This document shows, piece after piece, positions 57,830 to 64,000 of a stretch of 64,000 nucleotides of DNA; within the stretch, counting starts at the first letter, position 1, and every line of letters begins with the position of its first letter. Location: NCBI RefSeq assembly GCF_000968015.1, contig NZ_LACH01000001.1, positions 1-64,000 of the forward strand, given 5' to 3'. The position numbers were made by a program, and so were the translations under genes. The stretch is from Pseudomonas fluorescens. Its GTDB lineage: Bacteria; Pseudomonadota; Gammaproteobacteria; Pseudomonadales; Pseudomonadaceae. Below the pieces are notes generated by a model that saw nothing but the letters and a program-made list of their open reading frames with translations, was not told the DNA's origin and searched no databases.

Positions 57830-58840
57830 TTATTCCTTGTGGTAAGCCGTGACGCGTGCGACTTCTTCTTTCGAGCCGAGGAACACCGCTACGCGCTGGT
57901 GCAGGCCGTCAGGCTTGATGTCGAGGATGCGCTGATGGCCATCGGTGGAAGCGCCGCCAGCCTGTTCAACCAGGAACGACATCGGGTTGGCTTCGTACAT
58001 CAGACGCAGCTTGCCCGGCTTGGAGGGTTCGCGGCTGTCGCGTGGGTACATGAACAAGCCACCACGGGTCAGGATGCGGTGTACATCGGCAACCATCGCG
58101 GCGACCCAGCGCATGTTGTAGTTCTTTTTCAGCGGGCCTTCATCGCCCGCCAGCAATTCGCCGACGTAGCGTTGTACCGGGGCTTCCCAGTGACGCTGGT
58201 TGGACGCGTTGATCGCGAATTCCTGAGTGGATTCCGGGATCGTGATGTCTTCATGGGTCAGCACAAAGCTGCCCATTTCACGGTCCAGGGTAAAACCTTT
58301 TACGCCGTCGCCCAAGGTCAGCACCAGCATGGTCTGCGGGCCGTAGATAGCATAACCGGCAGCTACCTGCTCGGTGCCTGGCTGCAGGAAGGCCTTTTCG
58401 TTCAAGGCTTCGTTCTGACTCAGGTATTCGCTCGGGCAACGCAGCACCGAGAAGATCGTACCGACCGGCGCGTTGATATCGATGTTCGACGAGCCGTCCA
58501 GTGGGTCGAATACCAGCAAGTACGCGCCTTTCGGGTATTTGCCCGGGATCTGGTAGGCATTGTCCATTTCTTCGGACGCCATGCCGGCCAGGTGACCGCC
58601 CCATTCGTTGGCTTCGAGCAGGATCTCGTTGGAGATCACGTCGAGTTTCTTCTGCACTTCGCCTTGGACGTTTTCGGTGCCCATGCTGCCCAGAACACCA
58701 CCGAGGGCGCCCTTGGACACGGCGTGGCTGATTTCCTTGCAGGCGCGCGCCACCACTTCGATCAGGAAACGCAGATCGGCAGGGGTGTTGTTGCTACGGG
58801 TCTGCTCAATCAAATAGCGACTCAGGGTAACGCGGGACAT
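57830..58840 (-). CDS. fbp: Class I fructose-1,6-bisphosphatase
   Basis: This 336-residue enzyme hydrolyses fructose-1,6-bisphosphate to fructose-6-phosphate in gluconeogenesis. The metal-binding [11 protein letters not shown] and MASEEMDN motifs and the C-terminal [20 protein letters not shown] are present. It is the single fbp copy in this window and precedes the DUF924 gene. Confidence 0.96.
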   Translation of the reverse strand: MSRVTLSRYLIEQTRSNNTPADLRFLIEVVARACKEISHAVSKGALGGVLGSMGTENVQGEVQKKLDVISNEILLEANEWGGHLAGMASEEMDNAYQIPGKYPKGAYLLVFDPLDGSSNIDINAPVGTIFSVLRCPSEYLSQNEALNEKAFLQPGTEQVAAGYAIYGPQTMLVLTLGDGVKGFTLDREMGSFVLTHEDITIPESTQEFAINASNQRHWEAPVQRYVGELLAGDEGPLKKNYNMRWVAAMVADVHRILTRGGLFMYPRDSREPSKPGKLRLMYEANPMSFLVEQAGGASTDGHQRILDIKPDGLHQRVAVFLGSKEEVARVTAYHKE

Positions 58841-58994
58841 GGAAGGCTCCGGTGGAATGGGGGGGCTAAAAACCCGCGCAGTTTAACGCGAGTCGGGGCG
58901 CATTTCCTCCTATCAGACGTGTTACACCCAATAGAGTTCATGCGCCCGGTTGAGCGTAGTTCGAAACCGGCTTTTTTACCGACCGATAAACCGC

Positions 58995-59058
58995 CTTCGC
59001 GAGCAGGCTCGCTCCCACAGAGGAATGCGGACCTTGTGGGAGCGAGCTTGCTCGCGAT
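58995..59058. repeat. REP doublet between fbp and the DUF3999 gene
   Basis: TTCGCGAGCAGGCTCGCTCCCACA and TGTGGGAGCGAGCTTGCTCGCGA around GAGGAATGCGGACCT. This is a short-spacer doublet. Confidence 0.88.
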
Positions 59059-59079
59059 TGGGGTGCGCGGCACCCGCCT

Positions 59080-60453
59080 TCAGGGTTTGACCGGCGGCTT
59101 GCGCAACAGACTGAACGCCATCGAGGCCAGAAACAAAACACTGAGCAGCAACACCGCCCACAACCCGAGTTTCTTCCAGTTGATGTCCGTCGGCGCAGCC
59201 GTTGTCACGGTCGACGCTGGAGTGGCCACCGCCGCGCCTTCGACCGTAGCCTTGCCCAATGTCGCCAACTTTGCAGCGCTGTAATCCGGAATCAACGTCG
59301 ACAGCGGCAGGCTCGCCGCCTTCACCGTGGCACTTCCCAGCGCTAGCGTATAAGGCCCTGCCCCGCGCGCCAGAAACACCAATTGAATGGAGCGCACGGC
59401 GAATCGCACAGTCGGCGCCTCGGCACCCAGACCGCCGCCGCGCTCGTCCACCGTCAGCTTCAACTGCTGCACGGTTTGCCCTGACAGCTGCAATTCGTTC
59501 TGCACCACGTCCTGGCCACTCTGGGTCAGGCGATAGAGCAAACCGTTGCTCAGCGGCTGCCACGGCAGGCTACTTTCCCGACGACCGGACAAGGTCACGG
59601 GCGCCAAACTGTTGGGCTGACTCAACTCGACCTGCAAGCGCTCGACATTCAACCCCATGGGTAATTGCCAGGTGTATTCACCGGCCTTCACGCTGCTGCC
59701 GGCCAGCGGTTGCGACCAGACAAGCGGTAGCGGCAGGCTACGGGTCTTGGCGCTTTGCAGTTGCGCCGAGGTCAATGTCGGGGCCGATTGCGGCGTGTTC
59801 CACAGCAATCGCAGATAACGGGCCGACTGACCTGGCAGAGTGACTTCATGTTGCTCGACCTGCTCGTCGGCAAACGTCAGGCGTGCCACCTGCCCTTCGC
59901 CCCAAGACTGCCAATGCTGCAGGTCGTCGCTGGCTTCGATGGTGAAACGCTGGAAACCGTCGCGTTCGCTGGTCCAGTCGAGAATCAACTGCTGCAACGG
60001 TGCTTTGATGCTGCTGGCGTCGAGCAACCAACCGCGCAGCATTTCTTCGCCCGCCTCCAACTGACTGGACGGCTGCACTTCGACCAGCGTGCCATTGGCG
60101 CTCGATTGCACCCGCACGCTCGGTGCGTGCTCGGTGGAATCCGCCGAGTTGTACAGCGGGAACCACTTCACGTCGGTCAGGGTACGGTTATCGCTGGTCT
60201 GCGCCGGCGCGCGCGCCAAGGCATACGCCTGAGCCTCACCGGCGGCATTGAATACGCGCACATCGCTGAGATCGGTTTGCCGCGCATTCAATTGCACGCT
60301 CAACGGCAATTCGAGGCGATACCACGGACCTTCGCCGCTGATCGACAACGGCACCTGTGTGGCGAAGTCCGCCAATTTCTCCTGAGCACTGGCCGACAGC
60401 ACCACACCCAGCGCAACAGCGCCCAACCAGACACGGTTCAGCTTCTGACTCAA
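59080..60453 (-). CDS. DUF3999 periplasmic/membrane protein
   Basis: This 457-residue protein has a signal peptide (to ASAQE), a long beta-rich periplasmic part (about residues 25-420; QLILDWTSERDGFQRFTIEASDDLQHW) and a single C-terminal membrane helix (LGLWAVLLLSVLFLASMAF). Family members always accompany DUF2339 proteins, as here with an ATGA overlap. The function is unknown; a joint role at the inner membrane is likely. Confidence 0.85.
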   Translation of the reverse strand: MSQKLNRVWLGAVALGVVLSASAQEKLADFATQVPLSISGEGPWYRLELPLSVQLNARQTDLSDVRVFNAAGEAQAYALARAPAQTSDNRTLTDVKWFPLYNSADSTEHAPSVRVQSSANGTLVEVQPSSQLEAGEEMLRGWLLDASSIKAPLQQLILDWTSERDGFQRFTIEASDDLQHWQSWGEGQVARLTFADEQVEQHEVTLPGQSARYLRLLWNTPQSAPTLTSAQLQSAKTRSLPLPLVWSQPLAGSSVKAGEYTWQLPMGLNVERLQVELSQPNSLAPVTLSGRRESSLPWQPLSNGLLYRLTQSGQDVVQNELQLSGQTVQQLKLTVDERGGGLGAEAPTVRFAVRSIQLVFLARGAGPYTLALGSATVKAASLPLSTLIPDYSAAKLATLGKATVEGAAVATPASTVTTAAPTDINWKKLGLWAVLLLSVLFLASMAFSLLRKPPVKP

Positions 60454-63400
60454 GACGACACTCCTTCGGTTTGCGGGGCCGGTTTTTCAGCCTCCGGCAC
60501 AGCCTCGGCACGTTTGGGCGGCAACGGGGCGAAATAGCCCACCACCAACAGCAACACGCCAACGCCGATAAACGAGACGATCCGGGCGAGTCCGCCGCGG
60601 TTACTCAACTCGACAAAGAACAGTTTGGCCACCACCACACCGATCAGCGCCGCACCGATCAGCCAGACTTCGCGACGATGACGCAGATGGCCGCCGATCA
60701 TCAGACTCAGGGCCATCAAGGTCCAGACGATGGACAGACCGGCCTGCACCAGCATGGATTCGAGCAACGCATTCAGCTCGAACGGCACACCGCCCCAATG
60801 GTGGGCCGTGCGCATCACCAGCGCAGTAAAGAACACAAACAGCGAGGCGCCGGCGATCAGTTGCGTGGCGTGATCACAGTAGTCCTTGCGAATCGCCAGT
60901 TGCGTCACGGCGCTGCGGGACCACACGTAGACGCCGAACAGCGCGAACAGCAGACCCAACTCCAGCGGGTTGATCAGCGGCACGTAAGGCAACGGCTCGG
61001 CAGTGCCGTCGCTGACAACGTTCGCCAACCAGAACCAGCCGAGCATCAGCAAGGCCAGCGGTGCCGCCGCGTACACACGGTATTCGCGTGAATAAGCCGA
61101 CACCGGCCATGGCCAGGCCCGGGGTGCCGCCATCAGCACCAGATACAGGCTCGGCAGAATCGCCCAACCCAACCAGCGCCAGGCGTTGTACTGCTCGGAC
61201 AACAGCAACAGGCCGTAACGCAACTCCAGGGCCAACACACCGATCAACAGCCAGCAGCCGAGCACGTGCGCGGTACTGAGGGCGCGCACCGGCAACATCG
61301 GCGCCAAACGCCGCAGGGAGATGAAGTGCACAACGAACACGGCCGCCCATGCCAGCCAACCGACGTTGGCCGCCGGGTGATAACGCGAGTGCCACGCAGC
61401 CAACAACACCAAACCGGCCGCAGGCATCAGCAAGGTGCAGAGCAAGCCCAGCGATGGCCATTTCAGGCGCAGCGCCAATACGGTCCACAGCGCCACGCTC
61501 AGCGCCGCGACCGCCAGCAACAACGTCGCGTGCAGATTCAACGGTGCGAAGCGCAGGACTTCACTCACCCACGCCAGTGCCCACCAACCCGCGCCCCACA
61601 CCAGCAGCACTTCGGACAAACGCTGCAAGCTCAGCACATCGAAGGCTGAGGCATGGTTGCCGAGCTGCAAGCGCCAGGCGCCAACCATCGCGGCCAAACC
61701 CAACACCAGCGGCGTCCAGAAACCGCTATGAGCCAGAGGCTTCAACCCTTCGCTCGCAAGCGGCCCGAGCAAATCAGCCCCTGCCATCAGGAACGCCGCG
61801 CCGCCGATGACTTGCAACAGCAGACCGAAGACAAAACTCACGCGCTGCTTCAGGTACAGACTCAGCCAGATAATGAACAGACCGCTGGCCGCCCATACCG
61901 CACTCGCCGTTTGCCAAGGCAGGACGAACAGCACCGCCAGATTGATCAACACCAGACCGGCCAGCAGCACCACCGACAAGCCGCGCAGCAATCGCATGTC
62001 GCTTCGGACCATCTCATCGCGTGCCGCCAGCAACATGCCAACAATCAGCGCCAGGCCGATCAACGACGCGCTCAGCAGACCGCTCCAACCCGCACTGAAC
62101 ACGGCGCCAGACTCACCGCTCGAACCCTGTAGCCGCAGCAGGAACAACGCACCGCCGAGCAACTGCACGGCGAATGCGGTGAACAGGAACGTGCGCGATT
62201 GCAGACGCAAGCCAACAAACAAGGTCGCCAACCCCGCCAGCGCCCAACTGATCGCTGTGCCATGAGTGAAGAAAAACAACGGCGCCAGCAGATAGAGGAA
62301 GGTCAGACCGAGGCAAGCCAATACCGGCGGCCCTTTGCGCTCCCATTTCGACGTCTGCTCGGGCAAGGCTTTGCGCAACTGGTAGAAGCTGAACAACAAC
62401 GCCACGCCGAGCATCAACGCACCGAGCGGCGCACCGTCGAGCAGGCTGCTTTCGCCGATCCGCAGTTCGCTGATAAACGCCAGCGCCGAGCCCAGTTGCA
62501 GCAGCAAGGCAAAGGCTCGGGCCAGCGGTCGTTGCTGACGCAGACCGAGCCAGAAGATGCCGGCGCCTTCGACGGCCCAGGCCGCAGCAGTCCAGCGCGC
62601 ATCGAGCCCCAACGGAATCGCCAGGCTGGCGAAGATCACCCCCAGCGCCAGACAGGTTTCCGCCAACAACAACGCTCGTCCGCCCATCAACAGCCGCGCC
62701 AGGCCCATATAAATCATGCCCAACGCCAATGCGCTGAAGGCTGCGGCGAATTCCAAGTGCTGGACCAACGCGAACTGCAAGCCGAAGCCCACCAACGGAG
62801 GACCGAACAGCATCGTGCCGTCGACGTAATCGCCCTTGCGCGCCGACCAATGCAGCAGCGCCTCACGGCTATCGTCCTCAGGTGCGTCGCTCATTTCCAG
62901 CAACTTGCGCCGGGCGAACAGCAGACCGATGGCCAGGTACATCAGGAAAAACACAATCAGGAACGGCTCGGTGCTCCACAGCAGTTCCGGGGTATAGGAA
63001 CGCAGGCCCCAGGCGAAACCGATGCCGAAGGTGCCGACGAACCCAATCAGGTTGAGCAGCCGCCAGGCCTTGAACCAGGCGATGGCGAGGATGCCGGCGT
63101 TGAGCAAGGCGAAGTAGCTGAACAGCGCGACATGGTTGCCGGCGCCGGTGGAGGTCAGGATCGGCGCGGCAAAACCGCCCAATGCTGCAGCGGCAGCCAG
63201 GCCCAAGGCATCCTGAGTGATGGCGAGGATCGCCGAGAACACCGTCACCGCGACCAGCAGGCCTAACGCCGCCGTGGGATCAAGCAGCGGATGCAGGCGC
63301 ATCGCGGCAAACACGGTCAGGTACAACACCGCGATCCCGGTGCCTTGCAGCATCAACGCGTAATTGCTGTTGCGCGTCCTAAGCCACCAACCCAACCCCA

Positions 63401-64000
63401 GAAGACCCAATGCCGCCGCCGCAACACCGGCGTAACGCAACTCGATCGGTACCACCATGCCTTCGGTGGCGTAACGCAGCAGGAAGGCCAGGCCGAGAAA
63501 CAACAGCACCACACCGACCCGCAGCACCGTGTTGCCGCCGAACAGCCAGTTGCGGGCGCCACTGATGGCGCGGTCGATGAAGTTCGGGGCGCGAGGGGTG
63601 GCAGGTTGTTGCGGCTCGCGGGCAACCGGTTCGGGTTTCCAGGCATCGACGGGCACTGGACGGCTGCTTTCGGCGGCGGCCGCGGTGATCGGTTCGAGTT
63701 CGGGAGGGAGCTCCCAGATCAGCTCCGGGGTCTCGGCAGGGATTTCGTCGAGCGTGAACTCAGGAGACGGTGCGGGTTCGTGGGTTTCCGGCGTCTTGAC
63801 GCCTGACACCTCCAGCAATGACAGCCGTTGCTGCACCGCATTCAGCGCGATCTGAGCCTGATCCAGTAGCTTACGTTGCTCGGCGGCCTGTGAACCCAAG
63901 CGGCCGATGTGAATGGCCTGGCCAATACCCAACCCGAGCAGCGCGCCCAGCAGCGCATCGCTGAACGACTCGTCGAGTACCCAGCCCAGCACCAGCCCAA
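60450..64000 (-). CDS. DUF2339 polytopic membrane protein (N terminus cut by the window end)
   Basis: At least 1180 residues are encoded, with the reading frame still open at 64000 (GLVLGWVLDES at the cut), so the true start lies outside. A coiled-coil stretch (EQRKLLDQAQIALNAVQQRLSLLE) and a proline/glutamate-rich linker precede more than 25 predicted hydrophobic segments, an unusual number for a single chain. It overlaps the DUF3999 start. No enzyme motif was recognised. Confidence 0.85.
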   Translation of the reverse strand, partial: GLVLGWVLDESFSDALLGALLGLGIGQAIHIGRLGSQAAEQRKLLDQAQIALNAVQQRLSLLEVSGVKTPETHEPAPSPEFTLDEIPAETPELIWELPPELEPITAAAAESSRPVPVDAWKPEPVAREPQQPATPRAPNFIDRAISGARNWLFGGNTVLRVGVVLLFLGLAFLLRYATEGMVVPIELRYAGVAAAALGLLGLGWWLRTRNSNYALMLQGTGIAVLYLTVFAAMRLHPLLDPTAALGLLVAVTVFSAILAITQDALGLAAAAALGGFAAPILTSTGAGNHVALFSYFALLNAGILAIAWFKAWRLLNLIGFVGTFGIGFAWGLRSYTPELLWSTEPFLIVFFLMYLAIGLLFARRKLLEMSDAPEDDSREALLHWSARKGDYVDGTMLFGPPLVGFGLQFALVQHLEFAAAFSALALGMIYMGLARLLMGGRALLLAETCLALGVIFASLAIPLGLDARWTAAAWAVEGAGIFWLGLRQQRPLARAFALLLQLGSALAFISELRIGESSLLDGAPLGALMLGVALLFSFYQLRKALPEQTSKWERKGPPVLACLGLTFLYLLAPLFFFTHGTAISWALAGLATLFVGLRLQSRTFLFTAFAVQLLGGALFLLRLQGSSGESGAVFSAGWSGLLSASLIGLALIVGMLLAARDEMVRSDMRLLRGLSVVLLAGLVLINLAVLFVLPWQTASAVWAASGLFIIWLSLYLKQRVSFVFGLLLQVIGGAAFLMAGADLLGPLASEGLKPLAHSGFWTPLVLGLAAMVGAWRLQLGNHASAFDVLSLQRLSEVLLVWGAGWWALAWVSEVLRFAPLNLHATLLLAVAALSVALWTVLALRLKWPSLGLLCTLLMPAAGLVLLAAWHSRYHPAANVGWLAWAAVFVVHFISLRRLAPMLPVRALSTAHVLGCWLLIGVLALELRYGLLLLSEQYNAWRWLGWAILPSLYLVLMAAPRAWPWPVSAYSREYRVYAAAPLALLMLGWFWLANVVSDGTAEPLPYVPLINPLELGLLFALFGVYVWSRSAVTQLAIRKDYCDHATQLIAGASLFVFFTALVMRTAHHWGGVPFELNALLESMLVQAGLSIVWTLMALSLMIGGHLRHRREVWLIGAALIGVVVAKLFFVELSNRGGLARIVSFIGVGVLLLVVGYFAPLPPKRAEAVPEAEKPAPQTEGVSS

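Noticed and set aside
1..64000. Prophage, genomic island or insertion sequence
   Set aside because: No integrase, transposase, phage gene or tRNA-flanked repeat is present, and gene order follows the conserved Pseudomonas core.

Overview
The window is chromosomal DNA from a Pseudomonas of the fluorescens group. Gene order follows the block known in P. aeruginosa as roughly PA5046-PA5114 (maeB, rpmE, priA, argS, hslVU, pha, ubiE-ubiJ-ubiB, hisIE, tatABC, opgGH, hut, fbp). The high G+C content, the two medium-chain PHA synthases, and the many REP doublets with core GTGGGAGCGAGC...GCTCGCGA agree with this. No rRNA, tRNA, prophage, insertion sequence or CRISPR array was seen. It is a core-genome region, so most of its interest lies in regulation and in one unusual enzyme paralogue.

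Layout. 1-7.8 kb: malic enzyme, secreted nuclease, ribosomal protein L31, PriA, ArgS and a SPOR-domain protein. 8-10.5 kb: the HslVU protease behind a clear sigma-32 type promoter, then a DUF971 protein. 10.6-18 kb: the polyhydroxyalkanoate cluster phaC1-phaZ-phaC2-phaD, convergent with phaI-phaF, plus a small PHA-system protein. phaC1 has a GG-N10-GC (sigma-54) promoter, a structured leader and a Crc/Hfq-type A-rich motif at its start. 18-24 kb: ubiE-ubiJ-ubiB, hisI-hisE, tatA-tatB-tatC-rsmE. 24-29 kb: an HBM-type chemoreceptor and a polar amino acid ABC transporter. 29-34 kb: opgG-opgH for osmoregulated periplasmic glucans. 34-37.4 kb: pip-dtd and betX with an alpha/beta hydrolase.

37.6-54 kb holds the complete histidine utilisation locus. 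Reading leftward it is hutC-hutD, hutU, a urocanate/cytosine-type permease, the hutX-hutW-hutV ABC transporter, a histidine-ammonia-lyase paralogue, hutH, hutT, hutI and hutG, with hutF divergent. Histidine is taken up by HutT and HutXWV, deaminated by HutH, hydrated by HutU, opened by HutI, deiminated by HutF and deformylated by HutG to glutamate. HutC operators lie before hutU (on the start site of a sigma-54 promoter) and in the hutC-hutF gap. The paralogue next to hutH lacks the Ala-Ser-Gly triplet that makes the MIO cofactor and has also lost the catalytic tyrosine loop.

54-64 kb: lipocalin, a small lipoprotein, a dCACHE amino-acid type chemoreceptor, a DUF924 protein, fbp, and a DUF3999-DUF2339 membrane pair, the last cut by the window end.

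REP-type doublets fill most gaps between transcription units, and several lie inside operons (pha, ABC transporter, hut).
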